From Desulfosediminicola ganghwensis (GTDB lineage Bacteria > Desulfobacterota > Desulfobulbia > Desulfobulbales > Desulfocapsaceae), in assembly GCF_005116675.2 (NCBI RefSeq), contig NZ_CP050699.1, positions 4,116,001-4,180,000 of the forward strand: a stretch of 64,000 bases of DNA, read 5' to 3'. Below are positions 53,393-63,084 of the stretch, piece after piece (the first letter of the stretch is position 1; each line of letters opens with the position of its first letter). The notes under the pieces are model-generated. The model was not told the origin of the DNA and did not search any database. It worked only from the letters and a program-made list of their open reading frames with translations. Position numbers and translations under genes: made by a program.

Positions 53393-55503
53393 AGTGCGAT
53401 TCTCCTCTTGGTGTTGCGGATACTCTTTTTTACATGGACAAAAACTTCGCAGAGATTGACTCCACCTCCGGCCTGATCCCAGTCGTCGAGTTTGCCGACC
53501 ATCAGTTTCTGGTCGCTGAGCCCGGCTCTGAAGCTTCTTGTCTGGCGCGGAATATCCTTGCCGAAACCATGAACTGTGAAAACTGCTTCAGGGTGAACAT
53601 GATCAGTGACATGGGCGGCAACGGTGGCGCTGTAGGATTTATCCGCAGAAGCGACCTCAAGCAAATCCCCTGATTCTATGCCAAGTTTTTTCGCCTGTTT
53701 GGTATGAATCCAGACGGTATTGGTGGGCATAAGCTCAGAGAGCAGTGGATTGTTAATGGTGTGTCCCTGGGTGTGTACAGCGATTTTGCCGTAGATCAGG
53801 CGGAACATTCCTTTTTCCGGTGCTTCGGGTGACTCATACTCTTTAAGTGAAGGCAGGCCGGCTTTCGTCAGTTTTTCGCTCACAATCTCAATCTTGCCGC
53901 TCGGTGTTTTGAACTGGGCATCAAGATTGTCGCGGTCAAAGAAGACCGGGGTGTCGATCATCTCGACAAAGCCCTTTTCGTCAAAATCAGCCATGGTGTA
54001 ACCGGTTGGCTCAAGCTGCCATTGCCAGATATCTTCTATGGTCTTGAACGGGAAGGTCTCTTCCAAGCCGAGGCGTGATGCAAGCTCGCAGAAAATCTCC
54101 CAGTTAGCCTTGGTATCGTATTTGGGCTCAATAGCCTTGCGACGTAATGCCAGACGAGGCTTGAGACCTTTCTGCTGAACAATCGGAGTATCCCGCTCCA
54201 GATAGGTCGACTCAGGCAGGATGATATCGCTGTACCAGCCGAATTCGCTGTAGTTGGTATCGATGGAAACCAGCAGATCACACTTATCCATTGCCAGCTT
54301 CTGCTGCTCAGGATCAGGCATGCCACTGAACGGATCATGACGCATGGCGATCCAGGCCTTGATCGGGTACGGATCTTCTTTCAGCATATTGTTAAAGAAG
54401 AGATGCGCCAGTCCCGGCCCTTTATCAAAGTGGTTGTACTCCCAGCCTACACCATCACCGCGCTTGATATCAGGTTTGCCAAGATCGATGTTGCGAATGC
54501 CTTTCTTGCCGCAGTCGCCTGCGCCTTTTGGGATAAAGAGACCACCTTTCATCTCGATATTACCCATCAGCACATTCAGGATATGCATTGCACGGCTGGC
54601 ATAGAACGAATCTTTATAACGAGCGAGGTTCCAACCCGGATGAAAGATGACATGTGGTGCGTCTTCAGCAATCTCATCGACAAACGCAAGAATGTTTTTC
54701 TCCTTAACACCACATTCTTTGGCTGCCCATGCCGGTGTATATTGCTCAACAAATGCACAGAGCTCTTCAAAACCGCTCACATATTTTTCGATGAATTTCT
54801 TATCGAATAACTCACGCTTAATAACCTCATGGATAACTCCGAGGGCCAGTGCGTAGTCGGTTCCCGGTCGTACCTGAAAAAAGCGGGTGGCTTTGGCACC
54901 TGTCATGGTCTGGCGTACGTCTGCGTAGGTAAGGCGACCGCCTTTATCGAGCATGTCGAGGGTCTGATGATTCTCGGCGATTCGAAGTGCAGAGAACATA
55001 TCGCGGCCAAACAGGACAAGATGTTTGGCATTCTTGATATCGTAGGCAAACCCTTTACGACCAACTCCGTTGATTGAGAGGCTGGCGTGATGGGTGTTAC
55101 GACCACAGGTACAGTCATGGTTGGTGTAGTTTGGCGAGCCGAATGCATGAATAAACGCTTTATACATTGCCTGCCACGGACCACCACGGGAGGAGAGAAC
55201 AACAGATTCAGCTCCATGCTCTCTCTTTATGGTGCTGAGTTTGTCAGCAACATAGTCAAAGGCCTCGTCCCAGCTCGCTTCACGCCAGCGCCCTGCCCCA
55301 CGGTCGCCAACTCGAATAAGTGGTTGCTGCGGTCGTTCAGAGTCTTCAACAAGCGCGGGACCAGCTGAACCTTTAGCACACAGTGCACCACCAAGCAGGT
55401 GAGGATTTCCCTCAATCCAGGTGATCGTGTTGTCTTCTGACTCCACACGAATAGGGCAGCGCACGGTGCACATGCCGCATAGGGAGTAGACTGACTTTTT
55501 CAT
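53389..55503 (-). CDS. Mo-bisPGD oxidoreductase, thiosulfate/polysulfide-reductase-like
   Basis: 704 residues from the ATG at 55503 (GAGGAG upstream). N-terminal [4Fe-4S] site CGMCTVRCPIRV with a fourth Cys in LCAKGSAG, then the DMSO-reductase-family domains and a C-terminal MoCo-binding domain. Residue HDCTCG near 120 may include the Mo-ligating Cys. Overall pattern matches PhsA/PsrA/SreA (thiosulfate, polysulfide or sulfur reductase) among bisPGD enzymes; arsenate and tetrathionate reductases are alternatives. No Tat twin-arginine leader is visible at the start, so the enzyme may be cytoplasmic, which is unusual for PhsA/PsrA. No NrfD/PsrC anchor is in the cluster. Confidence 0.85.
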   Translation of the reverse strand: MKKSVYSLCGMCTVRCPIRVESEDNTITWIEGNPHLLGGALCAKGSAGPALVEDSERPQQPLIRVGDRGAGRWREASWDEAFDYVADKLSTIKREHGAESVVLSSRGGPWQAMYKAFIHAFGSPNYTNHDCTCGRNTHHASLSINGVGRKGFAYDIKNAKHLVLFGRDMFSALRIAENHQTLDMLDKGGRLTYADVRQTMTGAKATRFFQVRPGTDYALALGVIHEVIKRELFDKKFIEKYVSGFEELCAFVEQYTPAWAAKECGVKEKNILAFVDEIAEDAPHVIFHPGWNLARYKDSFYASRAMHILNVLMGNIEMKGGLFIPKGAGDCGKKGIRNIDLGKPDIKRGDGVGWEYNHFDKGPGLAHLFFNNMLKEDPYPIKAWIAMRHDPFSGMPDPEQQKLAMDKCDLLVSIDTNYSEFGWYSDIILPESTYLERDTPIVQQKGLKPRLALRRKAIEPKYDTKANWEIFCELASRLGLEETFPFKTIEDIWQWQLEPTGYTMADFDEKGFVEMIDTPVFFDRDNLDAQFKTPSGKIEIVSEKLTKAGLPSLKEYESPEAPEKGMFRLIYGKIAVHTQGHTINNPLLSELMPTNTVWIHTKQAKKLGIESGDLLEVASADKSYSATVAAHVTDHVHPEAVFTVHGFGKDIPRQTRSFRAGLSDQKLMVGKLDDWDQAGGGVNLCEVFVHVKKSIRNTKRRIAL

Positions 55504-55539
55504 GTAACTCTCCTCGTTCATTTCCTGATATTTACGAAC

Positions 55540-55899
55540 TCAGATCGCTAAAACCTGAGCCACTTTCTCTTCTAATTCCGTTTTATCTATAGGCTTCACG
55601 CAATATTCCTTCGCCCCAAGCTCAAGTGCTTCACGTGCGGTTTCAATAGTCGGGTATCCGGTCAGCATGATGGCCTTCAATAGTGGATCTATTTTCTTCA
55701 ACTCTTTCAGCACATCGACACCGCTCATCTTTTTCAATTTGATATCGAGGATGGCGAGGTCTACAGGGTGCCCTTTTACGAAATCAATGGCCTCTTCCTC
55801 TCCTGTAAAGGTGTGGACGGTATGACCCTGTCTTTCGAGAATTTTTTTGACCAGTATCGCTGCATCAAGTACGTCGTCTAATGCAAGTATTTCAGCCAT
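55540..55899 (-). CDS. Stand-alone response-regulator receiver domain
   Basis: 119 residues, a single CheY-like receiver with acidic pair D8/D9, phospho-Asp D52 (LAILDIKLKKMSG), Thr in MLTGYPT and Lys in VKPID. No output domain, so it acts by protein contact or phosphorelay. 13 bp after the histidine kinase stop and 36 bp before the molybdoenzyme, so kinase, receiver and enzyme are expressed together. Confidence 0.93.
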   Translation of the reverse strand: MAEILALDDVLDAAILVKKILERQGHTVHTFTGEEEAIDFVKGHPVDLAILDIKLKKMSGVDVLKELKKIDPLLKAIMLTGYPTIETAREALELGAKEYCVKPIDKTELEEKVAQVLAI

Positions 55900-55912
55900 G
55901 GTGCTATTGTTC

Positions 55913-57463
55913 CTATAGTAAAGTGGAAGGGTTTAATGTCTTAATCGGCAGTATGATTTGAAACTCTGCGCCGGATATTTCTTCGTTGCTCTCAGGGTCT
56001 GAAAGAGGACTGTTAACGGTGATGCTGCCCCCATGCTCCTGAATAATTCCGTATGTTACTGAGAGACCGAGGCCGGTGCCCTTTCCAACTTCTTTAGTTG
56101 TGAAAAACGGATTGAAAATTTTGTTTATGATTGTGGCCGGAATGCCTGAGCCAGTATCTCTCACGCATATTTTGATGTGACTCTCATCATGATCTGTTGT
56201 TACGATGATCTTGCCGCCTTCCGGCATGGCATACTGGGCGTTGTTAAAGAGGTTGATAAATACCTGCTGTATTTTTTCGGCATCTCCAAATACGTCAGGG
56301 AGAGTCTGGTCAAGAGTTCGTATTATTTCGATTTTATTGATATTGAGTGTGTGCTCGGTAACAGAGAGAACATCGTTAATGATGGTATTTATGTTGATGC
56401 AGGATTTCACGCTCTCAGATTGGCGCGAAAATTTCAGGAGATCAGCAACAATTCGACGGCATGCCTTGGTCTGCCGCTCTATGACCCGCATATTCTCATG
56501 GGTGTCGGTGCCACTCTCAAAGTCATCCAGCATAAGCTGGGTGTAGCCCAGGATAATGCCGAGCGGAGTGTTGATCTCATGAGCAACTCCGGCAGCCATT
56601 TCACCGACTGAAGCCATCTTTTCATGATTGATGAGCTGCTCGGTAATCGTTTTCAGCCGGGTCATATCTTTACCGATCCCCTCACAGCCTATGATGTTGC
56701 CGCGTTTATCGTGGATCGCATTTGCTGATAGCAGCAGGTGACGGGGAACACCGTCGCTTCCTACACATTCCATTTCAAGATCGCTGATAAATCCCTTTTC
56801 CCGAAGAGTGGTCAGGTAGAGATCGAGTACTGCAGGATCGTTAAAAAGCTCGTGAAAATTTATTGATTCTGCATGCTCGGATAAACCAAGCATTTTCAGG
56901 CCGCTGTTATTGATATTTGTGATATGGCCATTGATGTCGCAGAAATAGACGATGTCTTTTGAATTCTCAAAAAAGTTGCGAAACTTCTTTTCTGATTGTG
57001 AGAGATCCCTTGTTCGTGCTTCAACGATGGTCTCCAGTCCGCTATTCAGCTGTTGAAGCTCCTCCGCATTGGAGGCGAGTTTCTGATTGGCGACGGCAAG
57101 TTTCTCCGCTTCAGTCCTGATCGCTTTGTATGCAGCCAGTCCTTTATGGTAATAGATGATTACCGCAGCGACAGAGATCATCAGCATCGTGTTAAAACCG
57201 CCTGAAAACGGGGCAAGTTTATACCATGTCTCAATATTGCCTGAATGAACAAGGCTGATCCGAACAATGTGACCGACACCTCGTGAAATAGAAAAAGCGG
57301 CCATTGCAATTGAGAAATACCAGAGAAAACCCCAGATAAAATTGTCCGGCTGAAGTTTTGCCAATGCCCTGGCATAGGCTAATGCAATAAAGGCAAGTAT
57401 TATTGCCAGTGCTGATCCTACAAATTCTACTATGATTGCAGGTAATAGTGATAAACCGGTCAT
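55913..57463 (-). CDS. Membrane sensor histidine kinase (4 TM-PAS-HisKA-HATPase)
   Basis: 516 residues. Membrane part with helices at about 8-31, 41-60 and 90-106 (a further weak one possible), coiled coil (115-160), PAS (about 160-270), HisKA with H295 ([12 protein letters not shown]), and HATPase with N box (LFNNAQYAM), DTGSGIP and [11 protein letters not shown]. Signals presumably through the adjacent receiver and/or the NtrC-type protein ending the run. ATGA overlap with the membrane gene before it suggests that protein is part of the sensor. Confidence 0.93.
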   Translation of the reverse strand: MTGLSLLPAIIVEFVGSALAIILAFIALAYARALAKLQPDNFIWGFLWYFSIAMAAFSISRGVGHIVRISLVHSGNIETWYKLAPFSGGFNTMLMISVAAVIIYYHKGLAAYKAIRTEAEKLAVANQKLASNAEELQQLNSGLETIVEARTRDLSQSEKKFRNFFENSKDIVYFCDINGHITNINNSGLKMLGLSEHAESINFHELFNDPAVLDLYLTTLREKGFISDLEMECVGSDGVPRHLLLSANAIHDKRGNIIGCEGIGKDMTRLKTITEQLINHEKMASVGEMAAGVAHEINTPLGIILGYTQLMLDDFESGTDTHENMRVIERQTKACRRIVADLLKFSRQSESVKSCININTIINDVLSVTEHTLNINKIEIIRTLDQTLPDVFGDAEKIQQVFINLFNNAQYAMPEGGKIIVTTDHDESHIKICVRDTGSGIPATIINKIFNPFFTTKEVGKGTGLGLSVTYGIIQEHGGSITVNSPLSDPESNEEISGAEFQIILPIKTLNPSTLL

Positions 57464-57924
57464 TTTTGGGCCTCCGCTAATGCCTGCTTGTAAAGAGTCC
57501 TGAGACTGATCACGAGGGCAAACAAGGCAGGAACAACCAAAAAATGATCCATCTTGGTTAAGTAATAGAGGATTTTTATAAAGCTGAGAGGGAACGCAAG
57601 CTGCTGACTCCAGCTGTTCTTATCGATAAAGTCCTGTGATGTGAGATACTCAAGCGCTTCGTGGCCGGTAACTGCCACCACGTTCCAGCAAAAGAGAAGA
57701 ATGCAAAACAGTTGAAAAGCCTTCCATCCTTTACTCGTTAACTCCTGTGTACGCCGGGTATGCCAGTACAAATAGGCAAGAGCCGCCATAAAAAGGGTAT
57801 GTGCCATCTGGTGCACGTATATCCCTTCCGGCGGGCCGTGGGACTGCAAAGCCCAGGCGGCATCCGAAGAGCCTACCAATAAAAGAACGATAGTAGGTAT
57901 GAGTATGAGATTTCGAGTATTCAT
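57460..57924 (-). CDS. Exported/membrane protein, first gene of the sulfur-redox run
   Basis: 154 residues: signal peptide or first helix (1-26, ending AWA), then three helices (about 40-56, 70-87, 106-145 in parts). Several His lie near helix ends (HQMAHTLFMA, HEALEYL, KMDHFL), which could ligate heme or metal; this is only suggestive. Unknown family. It overlaps the histidine kinase by 4 bp and lies 27 bases downstream of the sigma54 promoter match; AAAGGAAATT is its ribosome site. A sensor accessory role is a reasonable guess. Confidence 0.75.
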   Translation of the reverse strand: MNTRNLILIPTIVLLLVGSSDAAWALQSHGPPEGIYVHQMAHTLFMAALAYLYWHTRRTQELTSKGWKAFQLFCILLFCWNVVAVTGHEALEYLTSQDFIDKNSWSQQLAFPLSFIKILYYLTKMDHFLVVPALFALVISLRTLYKQALAEAQK

Positions 57925-57950
57925 AATTTCCTTTGCTTTGAACTTTATAG

Positions 57951-57966
57951 AGCACCTTCCGTGCCA
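57951..57966 (-). promoter_or_regulatory. Sigma54 (-24/-12) promoter of the twelve-gene run
   Basis: On the minus strand TGGCACGGAAGGTGCT fits the TGGCAC-N5-TTGCW consensus with one mismatch (G for T) and exact spacing between GG and GC. Predicted transcription start is about 57940, leaving a short leader with ribosome site before the ATG at 57924. The run it would drive ends with a sigma54 activator. Confidence 0.75.
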
Positions 57967-58297
57967 CTTATTCTAAACATTAAAGGTAGATTTGTGATAT
58001 TCACGCAGTAACAAATGTTTATTGAGAAAAAAATGAACTTCACAGCGGAAGATGGTGAGCAATGGTGCTGTTGCAGAAATTAAAGTGCAACACAATTGTT
58101 GCAATCAACAATGGATCAGAGTGGAAGAAGGGGACGCGATGGACATCGAAAGTCGTATTACTGCTATAGAGTATAATAAATACAAGGCACTACTGAGTGC
58201 ATCAAAAACGTTGCGCTGTGGGGAGAACTTCTCTGGCGGGAGCAGTTTGCTGAAGGTTTTGAATGTGTCTGGGGGGATAGTGCAGTAAAAATGTTGC
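57967..58297. other. Intergenic region, no gene accepted
   Basis: About 330 bp between the sigma54 promoter and the end of the marR gene. A plus frame at 58052-58288 (78 codons) lacks a ribosome site and family features. The upstream activator-binding site of the sigma54 promoter should lie here, but I could not pick out a clear palindrome. Confidence 0.35.
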
Positions 58298-58357
58298 ACC
58301 TTGTTGATTACGAGGCGGCCTCTGGCTGATTTGCTGAAACCGCCTTGCAGACAAGGT
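58298..58357 (-). terminator. Two-part hairpin after the MarR gene
   Basis: ACCTTGT / ACAAGGT (58298-58304, 58351-58357) encloses AGGCGG / CCGCCT (58313-58318, 58340-58345). It lies about 90 bases past the marR stop. Probable transcript-end structure; no strong T-run. Confidence 0.45.
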
Positions 58358-58444
58358 ATAAACAGATATTCATCGCAACATGCCTTGTGCGATCATCTAT
58401 GAGGCGGCAGTGAGTTGCCCCTGCCGATTGAGCGTATTGACCGA

Positions 58445-58945
58445 TCACTTCTTATCGATTGGGCCAGCAACCAAGAAGGGAGATGCCTCGATTTTTTCAG
58501 CTGACATCATAGTGACAATTCTTTTTATAGAACTGAGGATCATGAGTTGCTCCCAATCTTCAAGGGCATGAAATGATTTGGTAAAGTCATCTTGCAATGG
58601 CGACGGTGCATCTTGCAGCAGTTGCCTTCCAGTTTCAGTTATTGAGATAAGGGATCGGCGCTTATCCTGATCTGACTTTCTTCTCGTAATAAGGTCTTTT
58701 TTCTCCAAACGCGTCAGAATTTCGGTGACAGTTCCCTGGCTCAGTGAAACTGATTTTGATAATTCAGATACCGAGAGGGAGTCGAAATGTGACAATGCCT
58801 GTAGAATTACCAACTGTGGACTTGTTATTCCCGCCGTCTTAAAAAGATATTTAGAGTGAAGGTCAATTGCCTGCGTTATTTTTCGTAACCCTATCAGTAA
58901 CTCTTTGCTCCGCTGGCTCGTATCGTTGTTCAAACCATTCTCCAT
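58445..58945 (-). CDS. MarR family transcriptional regulator
   Basis: 166 residues. Winged helix (about 35-115): TAGITSPQLVILQALSHFDS, LSVSELSKSVSLSQGTVTEI, LEKKDLITRRKSDQDKRRSL. Flanking helices give the MarR dimer. Ligand unknown. An imperfect inverted repeat TTTCC-TGT-GGAAA overlaps its ribosome site (about 58949-58961) and could be an autoregulatory operator. Single gene; no target evident nearby, unless the MscK-like channel. Confidence 0.9.
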   Translation of the reverse strand: MENGLNNDTSQRSKELLIGLRKITQAIDLHSKYLFKTAGITSPQLVILQALSHFDSLSVSELSKSVSLSQGTVTEILTRLEKKDLITRRKSDQDKRRSLISITETGRQLLQDAPSPLQDDFTKSFHALEDWEQLMILSSIKRIVTMMSAEKIEASPFLVAGPIDKK

Positions 58946-59356
58946 GTTTCCTGTGGAAATCGTATCCTGTTATCTACAAGGCAGCCCAACGATTATTGGG
59001 GAACCAACGAGACTTCCTGGCGGCAGCCTCTTTACCCATCATTTCGTATACATAAAACAGATATACCTATTGTTCAGCTTCTTTATAAACCTGTCTTTGT
59101 GATTCTCATAACATTTTTTCACTCACCCCGAAACTCCGCAATCAATGCCCAGAAACCAGATGCGCTAAAGCGCTGTAACTCACCCAGTCAAAATATTGAT
59201 AAGCGACTTGCCATAGCCCCCCTGAATCCGAGTCTGCTGGCTTAATACAAACTCTTGCCGTCAACAGGTACGGTTCAACACGATTACTCCTCGGAGATTC
59301 AGACCAATCATTTTTTTCCCGCTCCCTTCATCATAGTGGAAATGCCCCAACCGATT
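58946..59356. other. Intergenic region, nothing recognised
   Basis: 411 bp between the end of the mechanosensitive-channel gene and the marR start. Apart from the short TTTCC/GGAAA repeat beside the marR start, no hairpin, repeat or credible frame stands out. A terminator for the channel gene was not found. Confidence 0.35.
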
Positions 59357-62300
59357 TCACTCATTTTCCTGGATTTTTACCTGCAGTGGTTGTCGGCAGT
59401 CGAGATGGACATCCCGCTGCGGGAACGGGATGCTAATATCAGCTTCACCGAACAGTCGATTGATCTCACGATGAATCTCCGTTGTGGTGGAAAGCCTGTA
59501 ATCAATATTGTCGATATAGGCCCGCAAGGTAAGATTCAGGGAATTATCACCGAAGCTTTCAAAATTTACACGGGGCGGCGGATCTACCAGTACATGTTCC
59601 TGCTTCTCGGCTACCTGCAGGATTAACTCCATTGCTTTATCCACATCACTGCCGTAGGCTATGCCGATCACGACATAAATACGTGTCACCTGATCATCCA
59701 GAGACCAGTTCAGCAGACGTCCGGTTATGAATTCTTTATTGGGAACCAGCAATTCCTTCATGTCCCAGTTGCGAATGGTCGTTGCCCGAATACGGATCTT
59801 GGTTACAACACCATCCGTATCCCCGATAGTAACGATATCCCCCACCCTCACCGGCTGTTCAAAAAGAATTATCAAGCCACTGATAAAATTGGCAATTATC
59901 TCCTGCAGGCCAAAGCCTATACCTACACCCAGTGCCGCAACCAGCCACTGCAACTGCGACCACTGGGCACCGATAGTATTGAGCACCAGCACCACTCCAA
60001 CCGTAATTATTGTATAATTTGTGAGTGAGATTACTGTATAACGATCGCTGTGGGTCATGGTGGTACGACGAAGCAGGATAATCTCCAACAGTGCCGGCAA
60101 GCGCCTGGCCACCATGGTGACCATCATCGCATAAATGATTGCCAGACCAAAATCAGCCAGAGTAATCGGCAGCTGTTTTTCCACACCGGCCTCTGTTACG
60201 GTGTTGTTCCACAGCACCACTTCGTCTAAAATTTTCAATGCCGGCAAAAAAGATGACCAGACCATATAGAAACCAAACAAACCCGTAAGAAATACTACAA
60301 GAGTTACGAATTCCCGGGTCTCACTCGCAAGAGCAGCCACATCAACCTCCGGTTCCTCAAACTGCATGGCTGCTTCCTCATCGCCTTCCGTTTCTGCTTC
60401 CTCAAGTTCCTCAAGCCGGGCCTTTCGTTTCTCCTGCAAAGCCTCGTAGTTCATTCTCCTGCGAACCACCATGAGCCATCTCAGCAGTAGTGCATTCAAG
60501 AGTATAAGCCCCAGCATCAGCAGCAAGGTATTGCCAAACATGTCAGCTACCACCTCCACCGAGTAGAGGTAGCCGGAGAAAGCCAGGAATATCAAGGCAA
60601 TCGGGAAGAAAATCAGCAGAAAAAACAAGATGGGATAGGAGCTCATTATCCCCGAGGCATGTTCATCCTCACGCAGGTGGGAGAGCACTCCTTTAGCCGG
60701 ATGCAATATGCGGTAGAGAAAAATTATCAGGGCAAGATACGTAATGAGAAAACCGAGACGGGCAAGAATTCCACCAGCATTTTCCGGATGCAATTTCACC
60801 GATACCAAAACCAGCAACCCGACCGGGATAATAATGATAAGAAATCGATCCAGTTCAATTCTAAGAAACTTCAGTTTTTCTTTAGGCCAGCGAAAATGTA
60901 CCTCTGCCAGCCCTTTTGGCATACAGACACCGTGGAAAAAGCGCAGAAAGAAAAGGTAGCTAAAAATTGCAATGAACGTCTCTCCGAGATTCGTGACCTG
61001 TACATTATCACCAGAGTTTTGCAGCAACCAACCCATTGTTACCAACACCAAGGGTGCCGGCAATCTCAGCAGCGCTGTCAACAGCAAAACTGTAATTGTA
61101 TTGCCCATGCTGTCTGTGGTAGGCCTACCGACAATCTTTGCTTTTTCTTCAATTGCGCGGATAATCGCTTTTCGCATAATAACCAGGCAAAAAGCGAGCG
61201 CAAGAACCAACCAGAATATCGGCTTTTTAAAGACATGCACCTTTACCACATTTACCCAAAAGGCAAAGGGCATTATGTGATAGAGCTCACGTACCTCGCG
61301 CGGCAGGTCAAGAAAGTCTACCAACTTCGTCGGCTCCGCATTACGCAACCACAATAGATTTTGCTGCAGAAATTGTTGATAAGCTTTGACCGTGCCCACC
61401 AGCTTTCGTTCTTCATCATTGAGCTGATTCAAGCCTTCGAGATACAGCTCAATCATATCCATAGCTTTGATGAGCAGCTGTTTTCGCAATTCAACCTGGG
61501 GACGAATCTGGTTAAACAACGCCTCACTTTTTTCTTCCCGTGCTTCTTCCGCAAGCTGGTTCATGAACAACATCATATCAACCATGCGCCGTGCTTCTGC
61601 CTGAAGACGCAGGCGCAACACCTCCGATTCAGCTATCTGACCATCACGCTTGCGGACTTCGTCAGTCTTCTCCTCCAGGTCTGGGAGATACTTTTTTTGC
61701 GCTAATAAGACTTTACCGAGTCCTTCTGTGAGACCACTCGACTCTAAAGTAGTACGTGCGTCCTCTAAATTTGCAGCGACTCTGGCATTAAGTTTCATGG
61801 CCAGTTCCTGGTCCCTGGCCAGAGTCTCCAACTGAGCTGCCATCGTATTTATTTGTTTTGTCAGCTCGGCATTCTCAGCTGAGAGTTGCACCAGAACAGG
61901 GTTCCCCCCCCTGGCCTGTCTCTCTACCCTCTCAACCTCACGCTGCACCATCTCGGCCTCAGCCAACCGCTCGCTATTCAATCGCTCATTTATCGTAGCC
62001 ACCCGTTGATTGATCAGCTCCACCTTAGCAGCCTGCCGTTTGAGCCGTGCTTCAAGCAAAGAGGTTCGATAAGGTTTGCTCAACAATTCCTCATTGAGCA
62101 TACCAATTTCTGTACTCAGCGCCACAAACCCTGTTTCATAGACCCAGCGCCGCGCTTCACCCACAGCACCCTCACCAGCAGATGCCTGCAGGGCAGCCTC
62201 CACTTCATCCTGTTCCTGCTCAGCCTCCGCCAGCCGATTCGATATCACGACAGGACGTGTATTCATATAATTGAGGCGGCGGGACAGATCTGTGCTGGTG

Positions 62301-62944
62301 GCATTTGCTGCTGCCAGCTCGGCCTGCTGGCTTTGCAGCAGCTGGACCAGCTCGTCCATCCGCCCGCTCAGCTCCTCCCCCATCCCCTCTACCGGTTCCT
62401 GTTGCTGTTGCTCAAGCTCGAAGATATCTGCCTGTATCGACTTTATCTGCTCAGATACAGTCTGTGTTTCTTTGCGAAAAGCCTCTGTCGCTTCAAGGTT
62501 CGATTTAATATTCTGCAGATTACTTAATGACTTACGGTACAGGTCAAGTAATTCTTTCTTTTGATCCTCAGTTAAATCCGTTGCTGACTCGACCTCATCA
62601 ATGTTGGCCTTCAGGGTTTCTGCGGTAACCAATGCAGGGGGAAGCTGTGCCTCAATTTCCTCGGCTGCCAGTGCCGCGCACAAGATACCAGGTATTGAGG
62701 GAGAATTTTCTGCTATGATATTCAGCGAACAGGAAAGAACGGTAAAAATAACAGCAAACAGCAGTGCCCTCGTACTTTTTACCTGTTTATAGGAAATGTT
62801 AGCGGATGATGTGGATGATGAACAAAGGGACGGATCAATGTCATCTGAATCATCGGGTAGATGCGGAAGGTTCCTGTGAAGCGATGGCAGGATTTTTATG
62901 GATTCTCTGCACTCTCTGCCACCACCGGGGTGAACATCCAGCAT
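59357..62944 (-). CDS. MscK/KefA-like large mechanosensitive channel
   Basis: 1195 residues. Hydrophobic export segment at about 59-80, followed by a very long periplasmic coiled-coil domain (about 95-520), then many membrane helices (about 530-990) with a charged EEAETEGDEEAA loop, and a C-terminal MscS core: pore helix region (WLVAALGVGIGFGLQEIIAN, FISGLIILFEQPVRVGDIVT) and the beta domain (about 1060-1195). Protects against osmotic shock in the inner membrane. The start is uncertain: the first 55 residues are hydrophilic and unusual before a signal segment, so a later start is possible, but no better ribosome site was found. Confidence 0.9.
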   Translation of the reverse strand: MLDVHPGGGRECRESIKILPSLHRNLPHLPDDSDDIDPSLCSSSTSSANISYKQVKSTRALLFAVIFTVLSCSLNIIAENSPSIPGILCAALAAEEIEAQLPPALVTAETLKANIDEVESATDLTEDQKKELLDLYRKSLSNLQNIKSNLEATEAFRKETQTVSEQIKSIQADIFELEQQQQEPVEGMGEELSGRMDELVQLLQSQQAELAAANATSTDLSRRLNYMNTRPVVISNRLAEAEQEQDEVEAALQASAGEGAVGEARRWVYETGFVALSTEIGMLNEELLSKPYRTSLLEARLKRQAAKVELINQRVATINERLNSERLAEAEMVQREVERVERQARGGNPVLVQLSAENAELTKQINTMAAQLETLARDQELAMKLNARVAANLEDARTTLESSGLTEGLGKVLLAQKKYLPDLEEKTDEVRKRDGQIAESEVLRLRLQAEARRMVDMMLFMNQLAEEAREEKSEALFNQIRPQVELRKQLLIKAMDMIELYLEGLNQLNDEERKLVGTVKAYQQFLQQNLLWLRNAEPTKLVDFLDLPREVRELYHIMPFAFWVNVVKVHVFKKPIFWLVLALAFCLVIMRKAIIRAIEEKAKIVGRPTTDSMGNTITVLLLTALLRLPAPLVLVTMGWLLQNSGDNVQVTNLGETFIAIFSYLFFLRFFHGVCMPKGLAEVHFRWPKEKLKFLRIELDRFLIIIIPVGLLVLVSVKLHPENAGGILARLGFLITYLALIIFLYRILHPAKGVLSHLREDEHASGIMSSYPILFFLLIFFPIALIFLAFSGYLYSVEVVADMFGNTLLLMLGLILLNALLLRWLMVVRRRMNYEALQEKRKARLEELEEAETEGDEEAAMQFEEPEVDVAALASETREFVTLVVFLTGLFGFYMVWSSFLPALKILDEVVLWNNTVTEAGVEKQLPITLADFGLAIIYAMMVTMVARRLPALLEIILLRRTTMTHSDRYTVISLTNYTIITVGVVLVLNTIGAQWSQLQWLVAALGVGIGFGLQEIIANFISGLIILFEQPVRVGDIVTIGDTDGVVTKIRIRATTIRNWDMKELLVPNKEFITGRLLNWSLDDQVTRIYVVIGIAYGSDVDKAMELILQVAEKQEHVLVDPPPRVNFESFGDNSLNLTLRAYIDNIDYRLSTTTEIHREINRLFGEADISIPFPQRDVHLDCRQPLQVKIQENE

Positions 62945-63061
62945 AGCTCCGGCTCCAACCGGTGATGAGGGAGTCTATCTCTAAAAACGCTTCCAGCTTA
63001 CTGAAAGAGGAGCTGCAGTTTTCTGCTTCCCCCTCTCCCCTTGGATTGCTTATGGACGTTT

Positions 63062-63078
63062 TGTCCTGAAACAGGACA
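63062..63078. repeat. Short hairpin after the deacetylase-like gene
   Basis: TGTCCTG-AAA-CAGGACA, a 7 bp stem with a 3-base loop, just past the stop of the minus-strand gene. Too short and without a T-run on that strand to call a terminator with confidence. Confidence 0.35.
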
Positions 63079-63084
63079 CTTCTC

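Noticed and set aside
58052-58288. 78-residue plus-strand frame upstream of the MarR gene
   Set aside because: No ribosome site or motif; overlaps the likely control region of the sigma54 promoter and has an equally long frame on the other strand.
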